DNA of 64,000 nt. It comes from JAJEFO01 sp965214325 (lineage in GTDB: Bacteria > Pseudomonadota > Alphaproteobacteria > Rhodobacterales > Rhodobacteraceae). Location of the stretch: the NCBI GenBank assembly GCA_965214325.1, contig CBDCBG010000006.1, positions 868,001-932,000 of the forward strand. The letters run 5' to 3'. Shown one piece after another: positions 1-8,718 of this stretch. How positions within the stretch are numbered: the stretch's first letter is position 1; each line of letters starts with the position of its first letter. A program made the translations under genes and the position numbers. The notes under the pieces were generated by a model that worked only from the letters and a program-made list of their open reading frames with translations, did no database searches and was not told the DNA's origin.

Positions 1-61
1 CTATGCGCGGGCGGTTGCGATCGACCGCCTCTGCAAAGCTCTCGATGTAGATTCTCGACAT
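1..61 (-). CDS. 5' end of an unidentified gene (partial)
   Basis: Only the first 20 codons are inside the window, reading MSRIYIESFAEAVDRNRPRI from an ATG at 61. The start is well supported because AGGAGG lies seven bases upstream (about 68-73, minus strand). The fragment is too short to assign a family. It follows the glyoxalase gene on the same strand with about an 80-base gap, so it may be a downstream member of the Rieske oxygenase-glyoxalase unit. Confidence 0.6.
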   Translation of the reverse strand, partial: MSRIYIESFAEAVDRNRPRI

Positions 62-142
62 TCTTACCTCCTCGCGGACAGTTCAGCCCGGCAGGAAACC
101 ATCCCGTTTGAACTTGATTGCCCGTGGCCTGTAGCCCATGGC

Positions 143-580
143 TCAGCCGTCTTCCTCGGCCAGGTGCTTCAGGATGGATTCATTGAGTTCGACCTTGTAG
201 CCATCGGGATCTTCGCAAAACGCGATCACCCGGGTGCCGTTTTTCATGGGGCCGGCAGGCCGGGTGATGTTCACGCCGGCAGCGGCAAGATCCTCGCAGG
301 CCTTGTAGACGTCCCGGGTCTCGATGCAAATGTGGCCCCATCCGTCGCCCTTGTCATACTCGTCCTCCTGGTCCCAGTTGCAGGTAAGCTCCAACGCCGG
401 AAACTCCGCCTCGGGCCCATAGCCGACAAAGGTGTTCGTGAACTTGCCTTCCGGATAGTCGGTGCGGCGCAAGACCTGCATCCCGAGAATGTCGCGGTAG
501 AATTTCAGGGACCTGTCGGTATCCTTCACGCGCATCATCGTATGCGCCAGACGGAAGCCCTTGCAGATGCTGTCACTCAT
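143..580 (-). CDS. gloA: lactoylglutathione lyase (glyoxalase I)
   Basis: A 145-residue single-domain VOC protein of normal length for glyoxalase I, which isomerises the hemithioacetal of methylglyoxal and glutathione to lactoylglutathione in the cytoplasm. The four metal ligands expected for the family are visible: His13 (LAHTMMRV), Glu64 (ALELT), His83 (GWGHICIE) and Glu131 (YKVELNE). The frame is open further upstream, but the ATG at 580 forms an ATGA overlap with the stop of the Rieske gene, so the two genes are translationally coupled. Because it is coupled to an oxygenase rather than standing alone, a role for a different thiol adduct cannot be excluded. Confidence 0.9.
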   Translation of the reverse strand: MSDSICKGFRLAHTMMRVKDTDRSLKFYRDILGMQVLRRTDYPEGKFTNTFVGYGPEAEFPALELTCNWDQEDEYDKGDGWGHICIETRDVYKACEDLAAAGVNITRPAGPMKNGTRVIAFCEDPDGYKVELNESILKHLAEEDG

Positions 581-1704
581 GCCTGTCTTACCTGTCCGGA
601 TGAATTGATCCCGGCGACATCGCGGGCGACCCTTTCCTGAAACGCCCGGACGTTGTCTTCCCATACCGGAGACAGCACGCCACCATCGTTCGCGATGACC
701 GAGCTGCGGCCCCGTTGCAGCCGTTCGGTCATCTCGTGATCCTCCTTGTGCACATCCCACCACAGATTCTTGAGCCCGGCGATCTCGTCATCGGACAGCG
801 TCTGGCCCTCGGTCGTGTAGAGCGCGCGTTTCTGCAAAATCGTGTCGGGTCCGGTGGGGATGTTCAGATAGACGCCCAACTGATCGGGAAAATATCGTCC
901 AAGGATGAAATTCGGATAGAGAGCGAGAAAACGCGAGCTGACGGCCAGGCTGCCGTCGGTTCCCGATTCCTCGTCCAGATCGACTGCGCTGCCCAGGCAG
1001 TTGCCGTCCACGATGGTATAGTGATCTTTCAGCGGCTGGTCGGTGGTCGAGGAATGCACGAACTGGACATGATAGGGCTCGATGAAGTTCTCCATGATGA
1101 ACTTCCAGTTGCAGGCAATCTCGCCGAAGTCGAGCTGGCCAATGCAATCAGCCTTGTCCCAGTCAATGCCGTCCAGCCGTGCGATCATCGGAGCCGCGTA
1201 GTCGTCAAACGGTTCGGCTGTGCCGTCGACATTCACGAATATCCAGTCATGCCAAACCTGGGCACGCACAGGTACAAGCCCGTGTTCGGCACGATCAAAC
1301 CCGTCGGGCTCCTGTATGTTGGTGCCGCCGAAATGCGGTGAAGCGTGCAGACGTCCTTCAAGATCGTAGGCCCACGCGTGATAAGGACAGCGGATCAGTT
1401 TGCCGACATTCCCGGGCTGATCCACAAGCGTCAGGCAACGATGACGACAGACGTTGTGAAAAACTCCGATCTCACCCGTCTGGTTCAAAACCATCACGAG
1501 GGGATGCCCGGCGATCGTGACCGGCACCGCGTCGCCGACTTTCTTGAGGTCATGCACGAACCCGATGCAGACCCAGTTCCTTGCAAACACGGTGTGTCGT
1601 TCAGCGCGCCAGAAATCGACCTGCGTATAGGCTTCCGACGGCAAGCCCCGGCGCGGGACGGTCTCCTCAAGAAACGACTGCAGATCAGGCACGGAATGCA
1701 ACAT
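577..1704 (-). CDS. Rieske-type aromatic ring-hydroxylating oxygenase, alpha subunit
   Basis: A 375-residue protein with the two domains of a Rieske non-haem iron oxygenase. The Rieske cluster ligands are C86-x-H88 (CRHRC) and C106-x2-H109 (CPYHAW), with the usual 17-residue spacing. The mononuclear iron motif is in EPYHVQFVH (His212, His217). Such enzymes hydroxylate or demethylate aromatic or quaternary-amine substrates using electrons from a reductase, which is not encoded here. Its overall form resembles the group that includes choline monooxygenase and carnitine or glycine-betaine oxygenases, but the substrate cannot be read from sequence. Its stop overlaps the gloA start by four bases. 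Confidence 0.88.
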   Translation of the reverse strand: MLHSVPDLQSFLEETVPRRGLPSEAYTQVDFWRAERHTVFARNWVCIGFVHDLKKVGDAVPVTIAGHPLVMVLNQTGEIGVFHNVCRHRCLTLVDQPGNVGKLIRCPYHAWAYDLEGRLHASPHFGGTNIQEPDGFDRAEHGLVPVRAQVWHDWIFVNVDGTAEPFDDYAAPMIARLDGIDWDKADCIGQLDFGEIACNWKFIMENFIEPYHVQFVHSSTTDQPLKDHYTIVDGNCLGSAVDLDEESGTDGSLAVSSRFLALYPNFILGRYFPDQLGVYLNIPTGPDTILQKRALYTTEGQTLSDDEIAGLKNLWWDVHKEDHEMTERLQRGRSSVIANDGGVLSPVWEDNVRAFQERVARDVAGINSSGQVRQA

Positions 1705-2472
1705 GGGACGACCTCAACCTCTCGCGGTGCCGAGTCTTGGCGGAACGGCATGTCACCGATACAGGGATACGAAAACGCACTCGGTCGTTGCTCATGCATA
1801 AGTACTGATTCGACACTACGTCAAGCGGACTCGTTCGGGCCCCCTCGAATCGAATGGCGCATGTTTGCCGCCCCCGGATCGCGCATGCCCCGTCGACGCC
1901 TCCTTTCACGCATCGGGCGAGCGGCCCCCGCATGCCTTCGACCACCGGTTCCGTGATCTGGCCGATGCCTGGAATTTCCGGAATGTGCCGGTTCGCCCGC
2001 CTGGGCAATCCGGTCAGGTTGGCGCGCTGGCCGCCATTCTCGCCTTGCGCTCCCTGCCTTGTCTGCCGCCGGCGGGCCGGTCGGCGCCCTGGCCCTGCCC
2101 CGCGGCCAAGCCCGCTGCGAACCGCCCATGGCGCGCCGTCTGCGCACCGGCCCCCTCGGCAGGCCGGGGCAAGGGAGCCAGGAATCCAGTTGACATTGCA
2201 GGTCGGGCGGTGATCGGGATCGGGACGAGGGCATCGAGGGCGATCGGGGATTCCTCGTGCGCGGCCGGGTCCTGGAGAATTCCAGGCAGCCGCGTCGGAG
2301 CCATGGTGGCCGTCCAGCATCAGCCGACGAGCCAACATGCCGCGTCCCGAGCCGGGCGCGCGCATGAAGGCCTTTCAAGTCGCGACCCCTGCAAGGGGCT
2401 CAGCCCATGGGCGAAGGCAATTCGGGAAGGCGGGTCGGCACGACGGCGACCCGGGGCACGGCACCTGGGTCC
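1705..2472. other. gene-free stretch between ftsZ and the Rieske gene
   Basis: About 770 bases with no credible gene. Several long overlapping frames exist on both strands, but they are rich in Arg, Pro, Gly and Ala, resemble no family I know, and look like open frames produced by high GC. A short GC hairpin (CCCCT-TGC-AGGGG, minus strand, near 2386-2398) lies downstream of ftsZ without a T-run, so it is at best a weak end signal. lpxC, which often follows ftsZ, is absent. Confidence 0.5.
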
Positions 2473-3969
2473 TCAGTTTGCCTGGCGACGGAGGAATGCC
2501 GGCACTTCCATGCTCTCGTCACGCACGGCATCGTCGAAATGCGGCTCCGCCGGCGGCAGATCCGCACTGTCATTCCTTCGACTTGCCATGCGGTTGATGA
2601 ACCTGTTTATTCCGAATTTCGGTCCTGCATTGGAGCCGGGAGCCTCTGGCGTTTCCCTGCCATAGCTGGCTTCCCCTGGAACGCGGCCCGCCAGCGAGCC
2701 TGGTTCGCGGCCGACGACTTTCTCGAGGCGTGTAATCACCTCAGGCGCCGGTGCGCCTGGCACCGGCCGAAACGCCACCGGAGAACCCGCCTCTTCCGTG
2801 AGAGGCGGCTCTTCGACTTCAACATGTCTCGCCTCGGCCACCGCTTCGGGCATGGCTTCCGCAAACAGGCTCCGATCCTCGTCATGGAAGGCGGATGCCG
2901 CCGCCGGTTCGGGCTCGTATTCCCCTTCGGACGCGGCTTCCGGTTCTGGCTCGACCGGAACCGGTTCCTCCACCGAAGCTCCTGGATCACTCCGGGAATG
3001 CGACAAGCTGTCTATTCCTGTCGCCACGACGCTCACGCGCATCCTGCCCTGCATGGAAGTATCCAGCGTTGAGCCGACAATGATGTTGGCCTCGCCTCCG
3101 ACTTCGCTGCGAATGCGGTTTGCGGCCTCGTCGATTTCGAACAACGTCACGTCATCCGAACCCGTTATGTTGATCAGGACGCCGTTGGCGCCTTGAAGGC
3201 TGATCTCGTCAAGAAGCGGGTTGGCAATCGCCATCTCGGCAGCCTTCACGGCTCGATCCTCGCCTTCCGCCTCGCCCGTTCCCATCATCGCCTTGCCCAT
3301 CTCGTCCATGACAGCGCGGACGTCCGCGAAATCGAGGTTGATAAGGCCCGGGCGAACCATCAGGTCGGTGACCCCCTTCACGCCTTGGTAGAGGACGTCG
3401 TCCGCCATCGAGAATGCCTCGGTGAATGTGGTCTTTTCGTTGGCGATCCTGAACAGGTTCTGGTTCGGGATGATAATCAGCGTATCGACCACCTTTTGCA
3501 GTTCCTCGGCGCCCTCTTCCGCCTGCAGCATCCGTTTGGTCCCTTCGAACTGGAAAGGCTTCGTCACCACGCCAATCGTCAGCACCCCGAGTTCTCGGGC
3601 TGCATGCGCGATGACCGGTGCCGCTCCGGTGCCCGTGCCGCCGCCCATGCCGGCCGTGATGAAGCACATGTGCGCGCCAGTCAGGCAATCGACAATCTCC
3701 TCCAGGGCCTCTTCGGCCGCGGCCGCCCCGACCGACGGGCGCGCGCCTGCACCCAGGCCCTCGGTCGCCCGCAGCCCCATCTGGACCTTGGTCGGCGCAT
3801 TCGATTGCTGCAGGGCCTGCGAGTCAGTGTTTGCGGCGATGAACTCGACGCCCTCGAGATTCATGTCGATCATGTTGTTGACCGCGTTGCCGCCTGCGCC
3901 TCCGACGCCGAACACCGTAATGCGAGGCCTCAATTCCTCATGCGACGGGATAGTCAGATTCAATGTCAT
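2473..3969 (-). CDS. ftsZ: cell division protein FtsZ
   Basis: A 498-residue tubulin-like GTPase that forms the cytokinetic ring. Visible features are the N-terminal nucleotide-binding GVGGAGGNAVNN (about 21-32), the tubulin signature GGGTGTG (109-115), the T7-loop NLDFAD, a long acidic, Pro/Glu-rich linker after about residue 330, and the conserved C-terminal peptide EVPAFLRRQAN that binds FtsA and other partners. The frame is open 25 codons further upstream, but the ATG at 3969 is preceded by AGGAGGG and starts the usual MTLNLTIP sequence. It is last in the division cluster, 554 bases after ftsA, so it probably has its own promoter. Confidence 0.98.
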   Translation of the reverse strand: MTLNLTIPSHEELRPRITVFGVGGAGGNAVNNMIDMNLEGVEFIAANTDSQALQQSNAPTKVQMGLRATEGLGAGARPSVGAAAAEEALEEIVDCLTGAHMCFITAGMGGGTGTGAAPVIAHAARELGVLTIGVVTKPFQFEGTKRMLQAEEGAEELQKVVDTLIIIPNQNLFRIANEKTTFTEAFSMADDVLYQGVKGVTDLMVRPGLINLDFADVRAVMDEMGKAMMGTGEAEGEDRAVKAAEMAIANPLLDEISLQGANGVLINITGSDDVTLFEIDEAANRIRSEVGGEANIIVGSTLDTSMQGRMRVSVVATGIDSLSHSRSDPGASVEEPVPVEPEPEAASEGEYEPEPAAASAFHDEDRSLFAEAMPEAVAEARHVEVEEPPLTEEAGSPVAFRPVPGAPAPEVITRLEKVVGREPGSLAGRVPGEASYGRETPEAPGSNAGPKFGINRFINRMASRRNDSADLPPAEPHFDDAVRDESMEVPAFLRRQAN

Positions 3970-4523
3970 TGGATTGCCCTCCTGCTTCATTTCACTTGCC
4001 TGACGAGACGCCGCTCTTGCGTTCGTCCCTGCCGCCCGCCTCATCTGCCTACCCTAGGCACCAAACGACAAGTCGATCACTTGATCTGTGGCCGAAACCA
4101 CGAAATATGGCAAGCGATTTTGCAGGTTCCGCATCATGTCGTGCTCGGCCCATCATATTGCGGCATGGCGGAATCCATCTGCCAGTTCCGCCAGGCTCCG
4201 CGTCCCGCTGACCTTGGCTGTGCCAAGACACCCGCGTTGAGCGACATGATTGCGTGGTATCTGCTCTGCCTTCATTCGTGGCCGTTTCCCGACCTTGTGG
4301 ACAACCTACCAGATTCTCTTCGCGTGGTCGCGCATTAATTTGACAGGAAAAGCATTTTCCGTTCTGGCATGGCCATCTCGGTTCGGAGCGGTGTAACCCG
4401 CTAAAATGTAACAGAATTGCGGCGGGTTCCCGTATCGATCATCGAACCCTGGAACTCCTGCCGCGCTTGCATCATCGGAGCCATGAGCCCAAGGTCGGGA
4501 ATCAGGCGAATTCCATGACCGGC
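3970..4523. other. ftsA-ftsZ intergenic region, probable ftsZ promoter
   Basis: No gene is seen in these 554 bases. The stretch at about 4290-4440 is AT-richer than its surroundings and carries an inverted repeat (ACCCGC at about 4398-4403 facing GCGGGT at about 4424-4429, plus strand). A GANTC (CcrM-type) site, GATTC, lies near 4314. I did not find a complete TTAA-N7-TTAA CtrA site. A separate ftsZ promoter here is expected from alphaproteobacterial practice but is not demonstrated. Confidence 0.4.
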
Positions 4524-5861
4524 CTACCAATTGGCCTTGAACCACTTCACCGCGCGCTTGAGCGGACGCGCCGACCTGAAGTCATGTGGCATTTCAAAGT
4601 CCCAACACTCGTCTTGGGGATGGGCCGCCAGAAGACCGAGCCCGACGGCGCTGGAAAACGCGGTGCCGGTCACGGCCTGGGGCAGCCCGCGCATCCTCAG
4701 GGGGTGTCCGATGCGCACCTGCTGGCCGAGAATCCGCGTTGCCAGCGAATCAATCCCGGGGACCTGGCTGGCCCCTCCGGTCAGCACGATCTGCTGGCTC
4801 GGCAAGTGCTCGAATCCGGCGGCATCAAGACGCAGGCGTACCGCTTCGAGGACCTCCTCGACCCTGGGACGCATTATGCCGATCAATTCCGCCCGGCTCA
4901 CGGCTCGCCTTTCGCGACCCCAATAGCCAGGCTCACCGTCGATCTCGATCATGTCGCGGTCGTCCATGCCAGTCGCGACAACGCCGCCATGAATCGTCTT
5001 GATCCGCTCGGCCAGACTCGCCGAAACCTTGAAGCCCATCGCGATGTCATGAGTGACGTGCTCGCCGCCGAGACGAACCGCGTCGGCATAGATCATGTGG
5101 CGCGCCAGGAAGATCGAGATGCCCGTCGTGCCCCCGCCCATGTCAATGCACGCCGCGCCAAGTTCCTGTTCATCCTCGACCAACGCCGAAATCCCCGACA
5201 CGTAGGACGACATGGCCAACCCGGCCAGTTCCAGGTCGCAGCGACGAACGCAGTGCACGAGGTTACCGATCGAGAGCCGGTCTACCGTCAGCAAATGGAC
5301 GTCGCAGGCAAGACGCTGTCCGATCTGGTTTCTCGGATCCGTCAGGCCCGACCTGTGGTCCAGCACGAAGTTTACCGGCTGCGCGTGCAGGATTTCGCGG
5401 TCCGCTCCGTAGTCCGGCATGTCGCAGGATGCGAGAACCTGGGCGATATCGGATTCGGTGACAACGTCCTGCTCGACCTGCACCTGTCCGGCGAGGCCAT
5501 AGGATCGGGGCCCCCCCCCCGAAGTGCAGGCGAACACGTGGTCGACGCGACATTGCGCCATTTTCTGCGCGGCCTGCACGGCGGTTCGAATTGCGCGCTC
5601 GGTCTCGTACGAAGCCATGGTTTCTCCGAATTCGACGCCTCGCGACCGCGTGGTCGCCGCTCCGATGACCCGAACCCGTTCCTGCCCCGCCAAGTCACCG
5701 ACGCCCTCGTCGCTTGCGGCTTGCGCGCTTTCGTCGAAGACCAGGATCAAGCAGGTGATCTTGGACGTGCCGACATCCAGAACCGCGAAGACGCCCCGCT
5801 GGATGGCCGCTTGCCGCATCGCTCGCATTGCCTGCTGGTCGCGAAAAAGGTCACCCATCAT
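4524..5861 (-). CDS. ftsA: cell division protein FtsA
   Basis: A 445-residue actin-like ATPase that anchors FtsZ to the inner membrane. It shows the phosphate-1 segment AVLDVGTSKI (about residues 24-33), the phosphate-2 segment CIDMGGGTTGIS, the adenosine segment VLTGGASQVPGI, and a basic amphipathic C-terminal helix ending LKRAVKWFKANW, which is the membrane-targeting sequence. The ATG at 5861 (a second ATG follows directly) overlaps the end of ftsQ by about 11 bases, giving tight coupling. The frame is open further upstream, but that part lies inside ftsQ and is a shadow. A run of ten G (coding strand) lies in codons for TSGGGP. Confidence 0.96.
   Translation of the reverse strand: MMGDLFRDQQAMRAMRQAAIQRGVFAVLDVGTSKITCLILVFDESAQAASDEGVGDLAGQERVRVIGAATTRSRGVEFGETMASYETERAIRTAVQAAQKMAQCRVDHVFACTSGGGPRSYGLAGQVQVEQDVVTESDIAQVLASCDMPDYGADREILHAQPVNFVLDHRSGLTDPRNQIGQRLACDVHLLTVDRLSIGNLVHCVRRCDLELAGLAMSSYVSGISALVEDEQELGAACIDMGGGTTGISIFLARHMIYADAVRLGGEHVTHDIAMGFKVSASLAERIKTIHGGVVATGMDDRDMIEIDGEPGYWGRERRAVSRAELIGIMRPRVEEVLEAVRLRLDAAGFEHLPSQQIVLTGGASQVPGIDSLATRILGQQVRIGHPLRMRGLPQAVTGTAFSSAVGLGLLAAHPQDECWDFEMPHDFRSARPLKRAVKWFKANW
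5511..5520. repeat. C10 homopolymer inside ftsA
   Basis: Ten consecutive C on the plus strand, preceded by GGGG, giving Gly-Gly-Gly-Pro in FtsA without a frameshift. A tract of this length in an essential gene is prone to slippage, both in replication and in sequencing. Confidence 0.9.
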
Positions 5862-6714
5862 TGGCCAGGCCCGTAAGTTGCGCATCATTAAGTGTTCCGG
5901 TCGCCGTCTTGCCAAGGCGCAGAACCGGTCGCTGCGGGTTGCGGAAATCCACAACCGAAATGTCCCGCTCGAGCAGGTCCTGCGCCACATCCAGCTCAAT
6001 GACTCTCTTGAGCGCGGTCACCGCCTCCGCTTCCGGCAGCTTGATCGTCTGCCCGCGATCCAGGACCACGTCCCAGCGCCGTTCGCCGACCCGAACGAGG
6101 CCGCGCAGGCGGTTCCGAATCGGTCCGACAACATCAAAGAGCTGCAGCGCTTCGGGAATTTCAGCATCCGAGCCAAGGCCCGCGACCAAGGGCAGATCCG
6201 GCCGGGCTGCACGCGACGGCACGGTCGCTGCCCGGTGCCCGGCCTCGTCAAGTAGCGCCAGGCCGTCCTTGGAACGCCACACCGCAACTGGCACGCGTTC
6301 ATCGACTTCAACGACCAAGACGCCTCTCGATTGGACTTGAAGCGACGCATGTCTGACGGCGTCGAGCGCCTGGACACTCTGCCTCAGTTCGGCGAGTTTC
6401 AGGTCGAAGGAAGACATCGGGAACTCGATGGACAGGGCTTCACGAATGCTCGCAGCCAGTTCCGGCGACGCTCCCTCGACAATCATCATTCTCACCGTAA
6501 ACTCCGGGCGCTCCCCGATCTCGTTGCGAAGCTCGGCAAGGAGCGCCACGGTCCTCTCCCAGCGATCCTCGTCGACCGACCATAGACCGGCCAGGGTCGC
6601 CAGGACGACGACGGGCAGCCCGTAACGCCGGATAGACCGCATGGACGGGCGCAGCATCAGCCGGTTCATCCTGTATTCCAGGCGGGAGGGAGCGGGATCC
6701 TTCATCGTTCGCAT
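5851..6714 (-). CDS. ftsQ: cell division protein FtsQ
   Basis: A 287-residue bitopic membrane protein of the divisome. After a basic cytoplasmic tail there is one membrane segment (about residues 27-44, RYGLPVVVLATLAGLW), then a periplasmic POTRA-like domain (FTVRMMIVEGASPELAASIREAL) and the FtsQ beta domain with DAVRHASLQVQSRGVLVVEVDERVPVAVW. The ATG at 6714 is preferred because AAGGA lies eight bases upstream; a second ATG at 6705 forms an ATGA overlap with the ddl stop. The frame extends 60 codons further upstream inside ddl, which is not coding for FtsQ. Sequence conservation of FtsQ is low, so position in the cluster supports the call. Confidence 0.93.
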   Translation of the reverse strand: MRTMKDPAPSRLEYRMNRLMLRPSMRSIRRYGLPVVVLATLAGLWSVDEDRWERTVALLAELRNEIGERPEFTVRMMIVEGASPELAASIREALSIEFPMSSFDLKLAELRQSVQALDAVRHASLQVQSRGVLVVEVDERVPVAVWRSKDGLALLDEAGHRAATVPSRAARPDLPLVAGLGSDAEIPEALQLFDVVGPIRNRLRGLVRVGERRWDVVLDRGQTIKLPEAEAVTALKRVIELDVAQDLLERDISVVDFRNPQRPVLRLGKTATGTLNDAQLTGLANDG

Positions 6715-7616
6715 GACGCATCCTTGACGATCCAGTCGCAGAATTCGGGGAAACTGATTCCAAGATGGGCGGCCTGTTCCGGCACGAGCGATGTCGGCGT
6801 CATTCCAGGCTGGGTGTTCGTCTCCAGCGCAAACAGGCCCTGCAGCCCTTTCAAGTCGTCCCATCGGAAATCGATCCGGCTGACACCTCGGCAACCAAGG
6901 ACGTCATGAGCCGTCACGGCATGCGCGAGGCAGGCCTCCGAGACCTCGTCCGGGAGGTTCGCCGGCAATTCGTGGCGTGACGCGCTGGGCACGTACTTTG
7001 CATCATAGTCGTACCAGCCATCGGTCAGGACTTCAGTCACGCAGAGCGCCTTGTCGCCCATCACCGTCACCGTCAGTTCGCTGCCCGCCACATACGCCTC
7101 GACCATCAGGGTCTCGGGCATGTCGTCGGCAATCTCCGGCGGCCGGCTTGCTCGTTCCGGCACGATGTAGACGCCAATCGAGGAGCCCTCGTTGTTTGGC
7201 TTGACGACATAGGGCGGCGTCATGACGTGCGCTGACGTGATTGCCGTCCTGGAGAACAGGCCGCCCTCCGGCACGGGGATGCCCGCATTGGCAAACGCCG
7301 CTTTCGAGCGCGTCTTGTCCATGGCAAGGGCCGACGCCAGCACCCCGGAATGCGAATAGGGAATCCGCAGCCACTCGAGAATGCCCTGAACGCAGCCATC
7401 CTCTCCCCAGCGTCCATGCAACGCATTGAAGACGACGTCGGGCGACGCATCCGTCAGCCGCTCCACGATGTCTGGTCCGGCGTCGATGGCGACGACATCG
7501 TAGCCCATCTCGCGAAGGGCCTTGACACATTCGCGACCAGAGGACAGGGACACCTCGCGCTCAACCGAGAGTCCGCCCATGACTACCGCGATCTTGGGGA
7601 GTGCCTTGCCCGACAT
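6702..7616 (-). CDS. ddl: D-alanine--D-alanine ligase
   Basis: A 304-residue ATP-grasp enzyme of standard length that makes D-Ala-D-Ala for the peptidoglycan stem peptide in the cytoplasm. It has the N-terminal VVMGGLSVEREVSLSSG motif, the HGRWGEDG substrate segment, the ATP-grasp stretch PYVVKPNNEGSSIGV, and near the C-terminus SRIDFRWDD and ETNTQPGMT, where the metal-binding Asp and Asn lie. It sits between murB (49-base gap) and ftsQ (overlap), so the five genes probably form one transcription unit. Confidence 0.97.
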   Translation of the reverse strand: MSGKALPKIAVVMGGLSVEREVSLSSGRECVKALREMGYDVVAIDAGPDIVERLTDASPDVVFNALHGRWGEDGCVQGILEWLRIPYSHSGVLASALAMDKTRSKAAFANAGIPVPEGGLFSRTAITSAHVMTPPYVVKPNNEGSSIGVYIVPERASRPPEIADDMPETLMVEAYVAGSELTVTVMGDKALCVTEVLTDGWYDYDAKYVPSASRHELPANLPDEVSEACLAHAVTAHDVLGCRGVSRIDFRWDDLKGLQGLFALETNTQPGMTPTSLVPEQAAHLGISFPEFCDWIVKDASCER

Positions 7617-7664
7617 TCCTTCCCCGCCTGTTATCAGGGCGTTATCCGCCCTCGATTGCTTGCC

Positions 7665-8600
7665 TCATGCCGTCGGGGCCGGTTCCCCGACCCTCGCAAT
7701 CTCCCATTCTAATGCAATTCCCGAGTGTTGGAAGACCTTTGTTCGCACTTCTTCGCCGAGCGCCTCCAATTGGGCCGCGGTGGCGCCTCCGAGATTGACG
7801 AGAAAATTCGGATGCATTGCAGACATCTCCGCCTGACCGCGACGCGCGCCACGCAAGCCTGCATCCTCGATGACCTTCCACGCCTTCAGTTCGTGCGTGT
7901 CATCCGCCTTGCCCGTGGAGCTGTGACCGCCCGGATTCCGGAACGTCGATCCTGCCGTCAGCGCCTTGATCGGTTGCGCTTCCTCTCGCTTGGCGAACTG
8001 CGCCTTCATTTTCGCTGCCAGGGCTCCCGGGTCACCTGGATGTGCGAGAAACCTTGCCGAAGTGACTACGGCACCCTCCGGAAGGCGGCATTGCCGATAT
8101 CCGAAGTTCATGTCTTCAGGACCGAGATTCGCCCGGCGCCCGTCGCGCAGCACCACCTCGGCCGACACGAAATGGTCCGAAACGTACGAGCCGTAACATC
8201 CGGCGTTCATCCGGACGGCGCCACCGATCACGCCCGGGATGGTGCAAAGGAACACGAGATCAAGCCCGGCTTCCGCTGCCTTTCTGGCTACCTGGGCGTC
8301 CATGGCGCCTGCGCCTGCGGTCACGAAGCAGTCATCAACGGAGATGCCGGCAAACTTCCGGCCCAACCGGATAACGACCGCGCGAAGCCCGCCGTCGCGA
8401 ACGATGAGATTCGACCCGACCCCCATCGGGAAGACTTCAATGCCGCCCGGCAAGGCCGCAAGGAAAGCGCCAAGGTCATCAATGTCGTTGGGCAGGAACA
8501 GCCAGTCCGCCGGTCCGCCTACGCGCAGCCACGTCAAACCGGAAAGGTCGTAGTCCGGCACAAGCCGCCCGCGCACTTCAATTTTGTCCACGCCACCCAT
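7665..8600 (-). CDS. murB: UDP-N-acetylenolpyruvoylglucosamine reductase MurB
   Basis: A 311-residue FAD flavoenzyme that uses NADPH to reduce the enolpyruvyl group to UDP-MurNAc. FAD-contact motifs are visible: LRVGGPADW, GVGSNLIVRDGG, TIPGVIGGAVRMNAGCYG, the proton-donor serine region GSTFRNPGG, and the closing HPNFLVNLGGATAAQL. It has the shorter, type II form usual in Alphaproteobacteria. It is the first recognisable gene of this murB-ddl-ftsQ-ftsA-ftsZ run; murG and murC, normally just upstream, are replaced by an unrelated radical SAM gene after a 118-base gap. Confidence 0.97.
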   Translation of the reverse strand: MGGVDKIEVRGRLVPDYDLSGLTWLRVGGPADWLFLPNDIDDLGAFLAALPGGIEVFPMGVGSNLIVRDGGLRAVVIRLGRKFAGISVDDCFVTAGAGAMDAQVARKAAEAGLDLVFLCTIPGVIGGAVRMNAGCYGSYVSDHFVSAEVVLRDGRRANLGPEDMNFGYRQCRLPEGAVVTSARFLAHPGDPGALAAKMKAQFAKREEAQPIKALTAGSTFRNPGGHSSTGKADDTHELKAWKVIEDAGLRGARRGQAEMSAMHPNFLVNLGGATAAQLEALGEEVRTKVFQHSGIALEWEIARVGEPAPTA

Positions 8601-8718
8601 CGCGCCGGAGCTAGCACTGCACCCTATTCAAGGCCAGCACAATCCGGAAGCGTGCAGCCGTCCGCAGCGGCAGGCGCAAGGTGCGGATGAGACATGCGCA
8701 GGCGGCAACGCGAAGACC

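Noticed and set aside
1705..2665. Several 180-270 codon frames on both strands
   Set aside because: Composition is Arg/Pro/Ala/Gly-rich, frames overlap each other and part of ftsZ, and no family motif or ribosome site supports them.
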